28,590 nt of DNA from JAHFUI01 sp041485905. Lineage in GTDB: Bacteria > Acidobacteriota > Vicinamibacteria > Vicinamibacterales > CAVVIG01. Location: positions 1-28,590 of the forward strand of contig JBGPKK010000046.1 of the NCBI GenBank assembly GCA_041485905.1. The letters are read 5' to 3'. The notes under the pieces were generated by a model. That model made no database searches, was not told where the DNA came from, and saw only the letters and a program-made list of their open reading frames with translations. Made by a program: the position numbers and the translations under genes. Below are positions 15,542 to 23,473 of this stretch, one piece after another (the first letter of the stretch is position 1; each line of letters opens with the position of its first letter).

Positions 15542-16305
15542 CCGACCGGGTCCTGCTGGCGACAGCCGCCGCGTTCGGCGCCTGCATCGGCAGCTTTCTG
15601 AACGTCTGCATCTACCGGCTGCCGCTGGGAAAGTCGATCGTGCGGCCCCCTTCTGCGTGTCCGCACTGCGGAAGGCCGCTCGCGTGGTTCGAGAACATCC
15701 CGATCGTGGCCTTTGTCGCCCTCCGCGGCCGGTGCCGCAGTTGCGGCGCGCCGATTTCAATCCGCTATCCGATGATCGAGGCGCTCACCGCCGCCATGTT
15801 CGCGCTGGCTTGGTGGTACTTCGGTCCGGGCCCGCTGCTCGTGTCGCGTCTGGTGTTCGGCTGCGCGCTGATTGCGCTCTTCGCGATCGATCTGGAGCAT
15901 CACCTGTTGCCGAATGCCATCACGCTGCCGGGGATCGCCGTCGGTTTGGCGTTCAGCTTCTTCACCGAGCCGGGCTGGCTCGCGTCGCTCATCGGCATCA
16001 TCCTGGGCGGCGGCGTGCTGTGGGTGATCGCCGAGGCGTACTTTCGGCTGCGGCACGAGGAAGGGCTCGGGATGGGCGACGTCAAGATGCTCGCCATGAT
16101 CGGGGCATTCCTCGGATGGAAGCTCACGCTGGTGTCGCTGATGCTGGCCTCGTTGTCTGGATCCATCATCGGCGTCTATCTCATGGCAACCCGGCGCGGC
16201 GGATTGAAGTACGCGCTGCCGTTCGGCACGTTTCTCGCGCTTGGCGCGGCGGCGGCAGCGATCGTGGGTCAGCAGCTGCTCGACTGGTATCTGAGGTTCT
16301 GGTGA
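15538..16305 (+). CDS. pilD: Prepilin peptidase/N-methyltransferase PilD
   Basis: 255-residue polytopic inner-membrane aspartyl protease that cuts prepilin leaders and methylates the new N-terminus. The N-terminal domain begins FGACIGSFLNVCIYRLP. It carries the zinc-binding cysteines C41/C44 (CPHC) and C66/C69 (CRSC) in the cytoplasmic loop. The catalytic aspartates are D118 (AIDLEHHLLPN) and D181 in the GMGDVKM motif, GxGD being the family signature. About seven hydrophobic segments follow residues 85-250. It overlaps the upstream TPR-like gene (ATGA) and the next small ORF (GTGA). Its substrates in this window are PilA, PilV, PilW and probably PilX. Length is typical. Confidence 0.96.
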   Translation: MTDRVLLATAAAFGACIGSFLNVCIYRLPLGKSIVRPPSACPHCGRPLAWFENIPIVAFVALRGRCRSCGAPISIRYPMIEALTAAMFALAWWYFGPGPLLVSRLVFGCALIALFAIDLEHHLLPNAITLPGIAVGLAFSFFTEPGWLASLIGIILGGGVLWVIAEAYFRLRHEEGLGMGDVKMLAMIGAFLGWKLTLVSLMLASLSGSIIGVYLMATRRGGLKYALPFGTFLALGAAAAAIVGQQLLDWYLRFW

Positions 16306-16451
16306 CCAGGGACCAAGAGGCTGTGGAGGCGGGTTCGCGCCGGCGCATCGCCGGATCGCTCCGACGCGCCTGGCCGGTCCGCGAGGTCGGCCAGCGGCTC
16401 ATCCGCGAGCGCATCTATGAAATCAACCGCGTGTACGGCGTGACGCCCTAA
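16302..16451 (+). CDS. Small basic ORF between pilD and a histidine kinase
   Basis: A 49-residue ORF starting GTG, overlapping the pilD stop by four bases (GTGA) and ending five bases before the next kinase gene. This overlap is the same type used by its operon neighbours, which argues that it is translated. It begins MTRDQEAVEAGSRRRIAGSL, is Arg-rich, has no membrane segment, and ends in a likely amphipathic helix REVGQRLIRERIYEINRVYG. No ribosome site is obvious beyond coupling. I do not recognise a family. It could be a small pilus regulator or adaptor, or a remnant. Confidence is modest because 150-base ORFs arise easily in GC-rich DNA. Confidence 0.5.
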   Translation: MTRDQEAVEAGSRRRIAGSLRRAWPVREVGQRLIRERIYEINRVYGVTP

Positions 16452-16456
16452 CTGAC

Positions 16457-17713
16457 ATGCCGCTGTCCAGAAGCGCGTATGCGCTGCTCGGTCTGACGGC
16501 GATCGTTGCCGCGCTGGTCTCGGTCATCGCCTTCGCCGTGCTTCGCTTCATTGCAGCGGTGGGCGCCACGCGCCAGCGCTCGAGGGAAGGCGGCGAGATG
16601 GCGCTGCTGTCGCTGGCGCTGCAGGAGGCGGTGGCCAAGCTGAAGGCTCAGGAGCGGGCGACCGCCGCGCGCGCGGACGCGTCGGAGCGGTTGAGCGACG
16701 AGATCATCACGAGCCTCACCGCCGGACTTCTCGTGGTGGGACTGAACAGCGAGATCCGCATTCTGAATCCGGCCGGCCGGCGCATGCTCGGGTCGGCCGA
16801 GTCGCCGCCGCTCGAAGACTATCACCGCGTCCTCGCCGAGCCCCTGTCGCGGATGATCGACGAGTGCCTCGCGACGCGCATCGCCATCCAGCGGCGCACG
16901 GTCAAGCTGGAAGACGCTAGGACCGCGACGCATCTGGGTGTGACCGTCTCGCCGCTGTTCGACGATCGCGCGGAGCTGCACGGGGCGATCTGTCTCTTCT
17001 CGGATCTGACGGCGGTGATGGATCTCGAGGAGCAGTTGCGTTTGAAGGACAGCCTGGCGGCGGTCGGCGAGCTGACCGCTGGCATCGCGCACGAGTTCCG
17101 GAACGGGTTGGCCACGATTCACGGGTATAGCAAGCTGATCGATCTTCAGGCGCTGCCGGAGCAGTACCGGCCGTATGTCGAAGAGATCCGCGCGGAAACG
17201 GTGTCGCTCACGCAGGTGGTCACGAACTTTCTGAACTTCGCGCGTCCGGCGCAGCTCACGCTGACGCGCGTCGACCTGGGCGCGGTGTGCGAGCGGGCCG
17301 CCGAGGAGATTCGTGCCGACGTGCGGGCGCTGGGCGGCGGCGTTGAGGTGCGAGGCCAGTTCGGCGCGCTCGAAGGGGACGAGGTCCTGTTGCGGCAGGC
17401 ATTTTCGAACCTGCTGCGCAACGCCGTCGAGGCATGCGCCGGCGCGTCGGTGGCGCCGGTGGTGGTCATCGAGTCGGAGGTCTACCCCGCGCAGCAGATC
17501 TCGCGAATCTCGGTGCACGACAGCGGTCCGGGCATCGCGCCGGAGGCGCGCGCGCGCCTCTTTCGTCCGTTCTTCACAACCAAGCGGACCGGCACGGGCC
17601 TGGGTCTGGCGCTCGTCCAGAAAATCATCGTGTTCCACAACGGACGCATCGCCGTCGGGACCGCGCCTCAGGGCGGCGCGAGCTTTCAGATCACGCTGCC
17701 GCTCGTCAGGTGA
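16457..17713 (+). CDS. Second sensor histidine kinase (PilS2/NtrB-like)
   Basis: 418-residue kinase. One N-terminal hydrophobic helix (about residues 8-35) is followed by a coiled-coil-like stretch, then a PAS domain (about 85-190; IITSLTAGLLVVGLNSEIRI), HisKA with His212 in GIAHEFRNGLATIHG, and the ATPase domain with N-box NLLRNAVEACAG, G1 DSGPGIAPEA and G2 GTGLGLALVQKI. The sequence is NtrB/PilS type. It lies five bases after the small ORF, and its probable partner is the NtrC-type regulator at 20942-22354, with three minor pilin genes and a coiled-coil gene between them. M. xanthus also has a second PilS2/PilR2 pair near its cluster. The signal is unknown; a single helix suggests membrane or cytoplasmic sensing. 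Confidence 0.9.
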   Translation: MPLSRSAYALLGLTAIVAALVSVIAFAVLRFIAAVGATRQRSREGGEMALLSLALQEAVAKLKAQERATAARADASERLSDEIITSLTAGLLVVGLNSEIRILNPAGRRMLGSAESPPLEDYHRVLAEPLSRMIDECLATRIAIQRRTVKLEDARTATHLGVTVSPLFDDRAELHGAICLFSDLTAVMDLEEQLRLKDSLAAVGELTAGIAHEFRNGLATIHGYSKLIDLQALPEQYRPYVEEIRAETVSLTQVVTNFLNFARPAQLTLTRVDLGAVCERAAEEIRADVRALGGGVEVRGQFGALEGDEVLLRQAFSNLLRNAVEACAGASVAPVVVIESEVYPAQQISRISVHDSGPGIAPEARARLFRPFFTTKRTGTGLGLALVQKIIVFHNGRIAVGTAPQGGASFQITLPLVR

Positions 17714-17863
17714 GCAGACGCGTCCTGGTCACGCGCTATCGAGTGGAACGTTGAAGACTTCGCCCTCTTAGGCGGAGCGGCGGTGGCGGAAACTGCCACG
17801 GTCGGCCCGCTCGCTCACGACATACCGCACAATTTCGCGCATCTCGACGTGGACCGGGAGTTG

Positions 17864-17882
17864 CACTGCGCCTGCCGCAGTG
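17864..17882 (+). repeat. Perfect hairpin over the pilV start codon
   Basis: CACTGCG (17864-17870), loop CCTGC, CGCAGTG (17876-17882) is a perfect seven-base-pair inverted repeat. Its right arm contains the pilV GTG start (17880-17882), and no Shine-Dalgarno precedes it. The 166-base gap (17714-17879) after the kinase gene holds another short hairpin, GTGGC-N7-GCCAC; I see no clear promoter. The structure could hide the start from ribosomes. Confidence 0.5.
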
Positions 17883-18419
17883 GACCGCGGCTTCTCGCTG
17901 ATCGAAGTGCTCGTCGCGATGATGGTGACGACGGTCGCGACTGTGGCGTTGGCGCAGCTCTCGGTGATATCGATGCGGGCGAATTACGTTGCACGGGCGA
18001 CGACGTTCACAACCGTGTTGGCCGCCCAGAAGATGGAGCAGCTCCGTGCGCTGGCCTGGGCGTCGGACCCCTCCGGCGCGGAAATGTCAGATACCTCCAC
18101 CGATACGACCGTCGTACCCGAGCGATCGTCGGGCGGCACCGGGCTGAGCCCGTCTCCGGCCGACGCGCTCGTCACGAATACGCCCGGGTATTGCGATTTC
18201 CTCGACGCGAACGGCCGGACGCTGGGAGGTGGCTCGACGCCGCCGGCCAACACCGCCTACATCCGCAGATGGGCAATCGAACCGCTGCAGGTTCCCGGCA
18301 ACGACGCGCTCGCGTTCCAGGTGCGGGTGACGCCAATCGCGACCCGTGTCACCGGACCGCACGGACGAACTCCAAGCGAGGCGCGTCTGTTCGGGATCAA
18401 AGCGCGGAAGGGTACCTAG
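17880..18419 (+). CDS. pilV: Minor pilin PilV-like (type IV prepilin)
   Basis: 179-residue protein with a type III/IV prepilin N-terminus: leader of only four residues, MDRG, then FSLIEVLVAMMVTTVATVAL, with Glu5 and the pilin helix. Short leaders of this kind are usual for PilV and PilW-type minor pilins. The globular part has one cysteine (YCDF) and Ser/Thr/Gly-rich stretches. Minor pilins prime pilus assembly and can sit at the fibre tip. The GTG start at 17880 is required for this leader; no in-frame alternative exists nearby. pilW follows two bases after the stop. Sequence beyond the N-terminus is not conserved enough to assign it exactly, so PilV rests on order and leader. Confidence 0.85.
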   Translation: MDRGFSLIEVLVAMMVTTVATVALAQLSVISMRANYVARATTFTTVLAAQKMEQLRALAWASDPSGAEMSDTSTDTTVVPERSSGGTGLSPSPADALVTNTPGYCDFLDANGRTLGGGSTPPANTAYIRRWAIEPLQVPGNDALAFQVRVTPIATRVTGPHGRTPSEARLFGIKARKGT

Positions 18420-18421
18420 AG

Positions 18422-19600
18422 GTGCAGGACGACCCGGGCTTCTCGATCGTCGAGTTGCTCATCGCCATGGCCGTCACGTTGTGCGTCATGGCGAGTACGC
18501 TCTCGCTCGTCAGCGACGTGCAGCGTGGGTTTGCGAGCGAAGGCGAACGCGCGGACATGCAGCAACGGCTCCGCGTGGCGACCGACGCAGTGTCCGGGGA
18601 CTTGCTCATGGCAGGCGCGGGCGCGTTTCAAGGGACCCGCGCGGGTCCACTGGACTTCTTTTTCGCGTCGGTCTTGCCTGGGCGCCAGGGAGCGTCCGGC
18701 GCCGATGTGGCCGGCACCTTCAAGGCCGACACGGTCACCGTGCTTTACGTGCCGCCAGCCGGCGCGGCGCAAACGACGATTCGGCAATCGCTGTCGCCGC
18801 AGTCCGGTTCGGTGTCGCTCAATATCGACGCCGGTTGTCCGCCAAACGACTCGGTGTGCGGGTTCGCAGCCGGGATGGACGTGATCGTCTACGACGACAC
18901 GGCTTCATACGATACGTTCAGAGTCACCAGTGCGCAGGCCGGGTCGCTCCAACTGCAGCACACGATGCTCGATGGCACGCAGTCGTACGCCCCCGGCGCC
19001 AAGATCGTGGAAGCCGCGAGCCACACGTACTACCTGAAGGCGGCTGCGGCCACCGATACGTACCAGTTGATGCACTACGACGGCGTCAGCTCCGACGTCG
19101 CCGTTGTCGATCACGTGGTCGGTCTCACGTTCGAATACTTCGGAGAGCCATACCCTCCCGTGCTCCTGAAACCAGTGACGGAACCGACCGGCCCGTGGAC
19201 CACGTATGGACCGAAGCCACCTGCGCGCGACGTGCGATCGACCGCGTATCCAGCCGGCGAGAACTGTGCGTTTCAGCTCGACGCAGCCGGATTGCAGCAC
19301 GTACCCCGGCTCGGTTTCCTCGGCGACGGCACGATGACGCTCGTGAAGTTGATCGAGACGCAACTGACAGACGGTCCGTGGTGCCCCGATGGAACCAGTC
19401 CGCACCGGTACGATGCCGATCTGTTGAGGATCAGGAAGATCGGCGTCACCCTTCGTGTTGAAGCCGCACTGACCGCACTGCGGGGACCAGCCGGCGTGCT
19501 GTTTTCCCATGCGGGGACGTCCCGCGCGGCAAGCCGCTGGCTGCCGGATCAGGAAGTTCGATTCGAGGTCGCGCCGCGGAACCTGAATTTCGGCCGGTGA
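18422..19600 (+). CDS. pilW: Minor pilin PilW-like
   Basis: 392 residues starting from GTG at 18422. The leader MQDDPG precedes FSIVELLIAMAVTLCVMAST, the pilin helix with Glu5, and the size fits PilW, which is larger than other minor pilins. Conserved PilW-like features include the region QQRLRVATDAVSGDLLMAGAG and the DADLLRIRKIGVTLRVEA segment near the C-terminus. It has four periplasmic cysteines (two in CPPNDSVC, one in ENCAF, one in PWCPDG), plus one in the membrane helix. An open frame runs upstream to 17783 but overlaps pilV in another frame and would bury the leader. GGAAGGG about nine bases upstream can serve as ribosome site. It touches pilX at TGATG. Confidence 0.87.
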   Translation: MQDDPGFSIVELLIAMAVTLCVMASTLSLVSDVQRGFASEGERADMQQRLRVATDAVSGDLLMAGAGAFQGTRAGPLDFFFASVLPGRQGASGADVAGTFKADTVTVLYVPPAGAAQTTIRQSLSPQSGSVSLNIDAGCPPNDSVCGFAAGMDVIVYDDTASYDTFRVTSAQAGSLQLQHTMLDGTQSYAPGAKIVEAASHTYYLKAAAATDTYQLMHYDGVSSDVAVVDHVVGLTFEYFGEPYPPVLLKPVTEPTGPWTTYGPKPPARDVRSTAYPAGENCAFQLDAAGLQHVPRLGFLGDGTMTLVKLIETQLTDGPWCPDGTSPHRYDADLLRIRKIGVTLRVEAALTALRGPAGVLFSHAGTSRAASRWLPDQEVRFEVAPRNLNFGR

Positions 19601-20283
19601 TGATGGACCATCGGCAGGCGGACGGCATGGTGCTCGTCGTCGCGTTGCTGGCGATGCTTCTGATGAGTGCGCTAGGCGCTGGCCTGATCCTCATCACGTC
19701 GTTGGAGACGATCGTTGCGGCGAATTTCCGCAACAATCGGGAGGCGGTGCATGCGGTCGATGCCGCCGCTGAGCGCGCGCTCACGGATGTCGCGCTCGTC
19801 GCCGATTTCGACCAACTGCTCAATGGGTCAGCCCGGTCGTCGTTTGTCGACGGTCTGCCCAGCGGGCCCCGCATGCTGCCGGATGGCTCGATCGTCGATC
19901 TATCCCAGGTTGTGAATCTCGCGAGCTGTCATAAGACGACGACCTGCAGTAGTGCCGAGATGGATGCCGTCACGGTCGATCGGCCGTGGGGCGCGAACAA
20001 CCCGAGGTGGCAACTCTACGCGTACGGTCGTCTCAAGGATGTCCTGCCGAATGGGGCTGTCGATTCGCCGTACTATGCGGTGGTGCTCGTCGGCGACGAT
20101 CCGTCGGAGAATGACGGCGATCCCCGGCACGACGGCGCCGGGCCGGGAAACCCTGGAGCCGGCGTCCTGGCGCTGCGCGCAGAGGTGTTTGGATCGCGGA
20201 GTGCTCACAAAGTGGTTGAGCTCACCATTGCACGCACCAGCCGCGGCGGGATTCGGGCGCTGTCCTGGCGCGCACTGCGGTAA
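19600..20283 (+). CDS. pilX: PilX-like pilus assembly protein
   Basis: 227 residues; the start ATG overlaps the pilW stop by one base (TGATG), and ATG at 19603 is an alternative. The N-terminus GMVLVVALLAMLLMSALGAGLI, with no Glu5 of the pilin type, is the PilX N-terminal domain, and NFRNNREAVHAVDAAAERAL follows as in PilX proteins, whose helix anchors the minor pilin complex. It has two cysteines in SCHKTTTC and a 90-residue Asp/Gly-rich C-terminal domain. PilX usually joins PilV, PilW and FimU in a tip priming complex; no FimU/FimT homologue is visible here. The end is followed by a 62-base gap and a candidate promoter. Confidence 0.82.
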   Translation: MMDHRQADGMVLVVALLAMLLMSALGAGLILITSLETIVAANFRNNREAVHAVDAAAERALTDVALVADFDQLLNGSARSSFVDGLPSGPRMLPDGSIVDLSQVVNLASCHKTTTCSSAEMDAVTVDRPWGANNPRWQLYAYGRLKDVLPNGAVDSPYYAVVLVGDDPSENDGDPRHDGAGPGNPGAGVLALRAEVFGSRSAHKVVELTIARTSRGGIRALSWRALR

Positions 20284-20288
20284 CGGCC

Positions 20289-20317
20289 TTGACCCTCTTC
20301 AGGGCCTCACGTACGAT
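20289..20317 (+). promoter_or_regulatory. Possible sigma-70 promoter before the coiled-coil gene
   Basis: TTGACC (20289-20294), 17 bases, TACGAT (20312-20317) resemble -35/-10 elements in the only sizeable gap (62 bases) between pilX and the coiled-coil gene. It would give a start near 20324 and a 20-base leader. Each hexamer has one or two mismatches, so this is tentative. Confidence 0.35.
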
Positions 20318-20345
20318 CGAATAACAGCCGATACAGGTATTGATC

Positions 20346-20945
20346 ATGCCATTCAGATTTTCCTCCCTGCCCGTCGCCCTCGCGGTGTCGATTCTCGCCG
20401 TGGGTGCGGCGCCGCTCGTGGCGCAGTCGCTCGCCGAGGTCGCGCGCCAGGAGGAAGCCCGGCGGCAGGAAATCAAGCGGCCGGCCAAGGTGTACACGAA
20501 CAAGGACCTGGGGAGCGTTCCACCCCCGTCGGCAGCGGCCCAGACCGACAAACCTGCGACGGCTGCTGCCCCTGATAACAACGCCAAGGACGCACAGGAC
20601 AGCGCGAAGGACGCGGCCAAACCGGACGGCGGCGATAAAGACTCGAAAGACAAGGCCGTCGTCAAAGATCAGAAATACTGGTCCGGGCGCATGAAGGCGC
20701 TGACGGCGCAGCTGGAACGCGATCAGACGTACTCTGACGCGATGCAAACCCGCATCAACACCCTCACCGCCGACTTCGCCGCGCGCGATGATCCCGCCCA
20801 ACGCGCCGCGATCGGCGCAGCCAGGCAGAAGGCGATCGACGAGCTCGCGCGCCTGAAGAAAGCCATCGTGGACGAGAAGAAAGCGATCACCGACCTGGAA
20901 GACGAAGCGCGCCGCGCGTCGGTTCCTCCGGGCTGGCTGCGGTGA
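20346..20945 (+). CDS. Exported coiled-coil protein of unknown function
   Basis: 199 residues from the ATG at 20346; an in-frame TTG two codons earlier is unlikely. Signal peptide: FRFSSLPVALAVSILAVGAAPLVAQ, cleavage after about residue 25. The mature part begins with a Glu/Arg-rich stretch (LAEVARQEEARRQEIK), then an Ala/Asp/Lys low-complexity linker (about 60-105), then a helix-rich C-terminal coiled coil (DQKYWSGRMKALTAQLERDQ to DLEDEARRAS). It is not a known family to me. It overlaps the following NtrC-type regulator gene by GTGA, which suggests co-expression with that regulator, and stands after the minor pilin genes. A structural or chaperone role in the periplasm is possible but not shown. 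Confidence 0.72.
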   Translation: MPFRFSSLPVALAVSILAVGAAPLVAQSLAEVARQEEARRQEIKRPAKVYTNKDLGSVPPPSAAAQTDKPATAAAPDNNAKDAQDSAKDAAKPDGGDKDSKDKAVVKDQKYWSGRMKALTAQLERDQTYSDAMQTRINTLTADFAARDDPAQRAAIGAARQKAIDELARLKKAIVDEKKAITDLEDEARRASVPPGWLR

Positions 20946-22354
20946 CCCCGCGCGCGCGCCACGCCGATCCGCCCATCCTGCTGGTCGAAGACAAGGATTC
21001 CCTGCGCGCCATGCTGCGCCATGCGCTTGAGGCGCAGGGCCATACCGTCATCGAGGCGCGCGATCAGCCGGAGGCGGTCGCCGCGCTGCAGACCAACTAC
21101 CCGGCGGTGGTCCTATCGGACTTGCGCCTTCCCGACGGCGACGGCTTTGGCGTGCTTCGCGCCGCCAAGGAGCTCGATCCCGAGCTGCCGGTCGTCGTCA
21201 TGACCGCCTTCGGCAGCATTCAGGATGCGGTTGCGGCGATGAAAGAGGGCGCGCTCGATTTCCTCGCCAAGCCGGTCGATCCCGATCATCTCCTGCTCAT
21301 TGTCGAACGCGCTCTGGCCGTGCGGCGCATGGCGAACGAGAATCTGCTGCTCAAAGAGGAGCTCGCGGCGCGCCGCGGCGCGCCGCAGATTGTCGGCGAC
21401 GATCCGCGCCTCAAGCAGCTGTCGATTGCGTTGCACCGGGCGGCGGCGACCGACATGACCGTGCTTATTGAAGGCGAGAGCGGCACGGGCAAGGAGTTGT
21501 TCGCGCGAGCGCTGCATGCGCTGAGCCCCCGCGCCGACGGACCGTTTGTCGCCATCAACTGCGCCGCGATTCCCGAGAACCTGCTCGAGACCGAGCTGTT
21601 CGGGTACGAGAAGGGCGCGTTCACGGGCGCCGCGGCGCGCAAGCCCGGCAAGTTCGAGATGGCGCATCACGGCACGCTGTTCCTGGACGAGATCGGCGAT
21701 TTGCCGCTCACGCTGCAGGGCAAGATTCTCCGCGCCCTGGAGGAAAAGCGGTTCGAGCGGGTCGGCGGCACGACGCCGCTGCAGGTGGACGTCCGCGTGG
21801 TCGCGGCCACCAATCGCAATCTGAAAGCCGCCGTCGCCGCGCGACAATATCGCGAGGATTTGTACTTCCGTCTGTCCGTCTTTCCGATCACTGTTCCTCC
21901 GCTCCGGGAGCGCCCCGGCGACATCGCGATGCTGGCGCGGCACTTCATCGACCGCTTCAGCCGCGACTTGAACAAGAAGCCGATGGCCCTCGCGCCGTCC
22001 GCGCTGGAGCACATGCAGGCGTACCGCTGGCCCGGAAATGTTCGCGAGCTACAGAACTGCATGGAGCGCGCCGTCATCCTCACCGAAGGCGACACGATTC
22101 ACGCACGTCATCTCAGCCTCTCGGCGAACGCGGCGTCCAGCGCGTCGGCCGACGAGGCGAGTGTGTGGGAACGGGTTGATCTGTCCGGTACGCTCGCGGA
22201 GGCGACGCGCCGAGTGGTGAGCGAGGTCGAACGCCGGAAGATCGCGCAAACCCTCGACGAGGTCGGTGGCGATCGCGGCCAGGCGGCCGACGTCCTGCAG
22301 GTCGGGTACAAGACGTTGATCGCGAAGTTGAAAGAGTACGGCATCGAGGGATAA
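20942..22354 (+). CDS. Second NtrC-family sigma-54 activator (PilR2-like)
   Basis: 470-residue response regulator. Receiver: acidic E16-D17, phosphoacceptor Asp60 (VVLSDLRLPD), KPVD near 110. AAA+ domain: Walker A GESGTGKE at 178-185, an intact GAFTGA loop at 225-230 (unlike PilR here) and Walker B LFLDEIGD. The C-terminal Fis-type helix-turn-helix (GQAADVLQVGYKTLIAKLKEYG) ends it. The GTG start overlaps the stop of the coiled-coil gene (GTGA). Its probable kinase is at 16457-17713, the other side of the minor pilins. Targets are unknown; the sigma-54 promoter of pilA is the only clear one in the window. It ends in a hairpin shared with the convergent aroB. Confidence 0.9.
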   Translation: MTPRARHADPPILLVEDKDSLRAMLRHALEAQGHTVIEARDQPEAVAALQTNYPAVVLSDLRLPDGDGFGVLRAAKELDPELPVVVMTAFGSIQDAVAAMKEGALDFLAKPVDPDHLLLIVERALAVRRMANENLLLKEELAARRGAPQIVGDDPRLKQLSIALHRAAATDMTVLIEGESGTGKELFARALHALSPRADGPFVAINCAAIPENLLETELFGYEKGAFTGAAARKPGKFEMAHHGTLFLDEIGDLPLTLQGKILRALEEKRFERVGGTTPLQVDVRVVAATNRNLKAAVAARQYREDLYFRLSVFPITVPPLRERPGDIAMLARHFIDRFSRDLNKKPMALAPSALEHMQAYRWPGNVRELQNCMERAVILTEGDTIHARHLSLSANAASSASADEASVWERVDLSGTLAEATRRVVSEVERRKIAQTLDEVGGDRGQAADVLQVGYKTLIAKLKEYGIEG

Positions 22355-22355
22355 T

Positions 22356-22377
22356 CTTCAGGCGCCAGGGCCTGAAG
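22356..22377. terminator. Bidirectional terminator between the NtrC-type gene and aroB
   Basis: CTTCAGGC (22356-22363), loop GCCAGG, GCCTGAAG (22370-22377) is a perfect eight-base-pair hairpin. It is flanked by ATAAT on the left and AAATAAT on the right, giving short T-tracts on both strands. It separates convergent genes and is well placed to stop both transcripts. Confidence 0.7.
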
Positions 22378-22383
22378 AAATAA

Positions 22384-23469
22384 TCAGCCGCGAAATCCGA
22401 CGGTCTTCAGCGCGGCCTTCATTTCCTTTTCCGTCACGTCGTCGACGATCGCGATCCCGCCGATCGTGGTGGCCAGCACAAAATGCAGCCGGCCGGCGAT
22501 CATCTTCTTGTCATGCTTCATCGCCTCGAGCATCTCGGCCGGCGAGACGTCCGCGATCGGCGGCAAGGGCCCGAGGCTGGCGATCAGATCGGCAAGCGCC
22601 GTCTGATCCTGTCTGGCGAGCGCGCCGCGCGCTGCGCTCAGTTCGGCGGCGACCAGCATGCCGTAGCCGACCGCCTCACCATGGCGATACCGCCGATACT
22701 TGGTGACCGCTTCCAGGGCGTGACCAGCGGTGTGCCCGAAATTGAGGATTCGCCGCGGTCCGGCTTCCCGTTCGTCCGCCGACACGACGTCCGCTTTGAT
22801 GCGGCACGATTCCGAGATGATCGCCAGCAGCACACCGGGTTCTTTGGCGAAGATCGCGCTGCGATCGCGCCTGATGCGATCGAACAGCGTCGCGCTCGAC
22901 GTCATGCCGTATTTGACGATTTCGTACAGGCCCGCGCGGAACTCCCGCCTGGGCAATGTCGCGAGCACGGACGGATCGATGATGACGGCATGCGGCTGAT
23001 AGAAGGCGCCGATCAGGTTCTTGCCGAGCGCATGATTGACGCCGACCTTGCCGCCGATGGCGCTGTCGACCTGCGCGAGCAAGGTCGTCGGCACGTGCAC
23101 CAGTGAGATGCCGCGCAGGTAGGTCGAGGCGGCGAAGCCGGCCATGTCGCCAATCACGCCGCCGCCGAAGGTGACGAGCGTGGACGCGCGATCCGCGTTC
23201 GCCCGGATCAGCGCCTCGTACACGCGCGAGACGGTCTGAAGCTGCTTGAACCGCTCGCCATCGGGCACGAGGATGGGTTCCAACGCGCCCAGCGTACGCG
23301 CGAGCCGCGGTCCGTGGAGGCGCCAGACCAGTGGGCTCGACACCACGAACCGCCGATCCGGCAGGCGTAACTCGTCCAGCAGCGGAGTAAGGCGCTCGAG
23401 TGCGCCGTCGCCGAGCGTGACGGTGTACGAGCGCGACGGCGTTGTGACAGCGATGCGAATAGGATCCAT
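22384..23469 (-). CDS. aroB: 3-dehydroquinate synthase
   Basis: 361-residue NAD-dependent cyclase that converts DAHP to 3-dehydroquinate, the second step of the shikimate pathway in the cytoplasm. Hallmarks are DGERFKQLQTV and GGGVIGDMAGFAASTYLRGI (NAD-binding), PTTLLAQVDSAIGGKVGVNH and the metal-binding region RAGLYEIVKYG, with histidines in NFGHTAGHALE and RHGEAVGYG. Length is typical. The start is ATG at 23469; a GTG immediately before it (23472) is less likely. It runs against the pilus block and is divergent from nadB. The upstream gap contains a large inverted repeat. Single-copy housekeeping gene, ordinary in composition. Confidence 0.97.
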   Translation of the reverse strand: MDPIRIAVTTPSRSYTVTLGDGALERLTPLLDELRLPDRRFVVSSPLVWRLHGPRLARTLGALEPILVPDGERFKQLQTVSRVYEALIRANADRASTLVTFGGGVIGDMAGFAASTYLRGISLVHVPTTLLAQVDSAIGGKVGVNHALGKNLIGAFYQPHAVIIDPSVLATLPRREFRAGLYEIVKYGMTSSATLFDRIRRDRSAIFAKEPGVLLAIISESCRIKADVVSADEREAGPRRILNFGHTAGHALEAVTKYRRYRHGEAVGYGMLVAAELSAARGALARQDQTALADLIASLGPLPPIADVSPAEMLEAMKHDKKMIAGRLHFVLATTIGGIAIVDDVTEKEMKAALKTVGFRG

Positions 23470-23473
23470 CACG

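Noticed and set aside
17783..18421. In-frame upstream extension of pilW over 213 codons
   Set aside because: It overlaps pilV in another frame and would hide the prepilin leader. The GTG at 18422 gives MQDDPG before the pilin helix.
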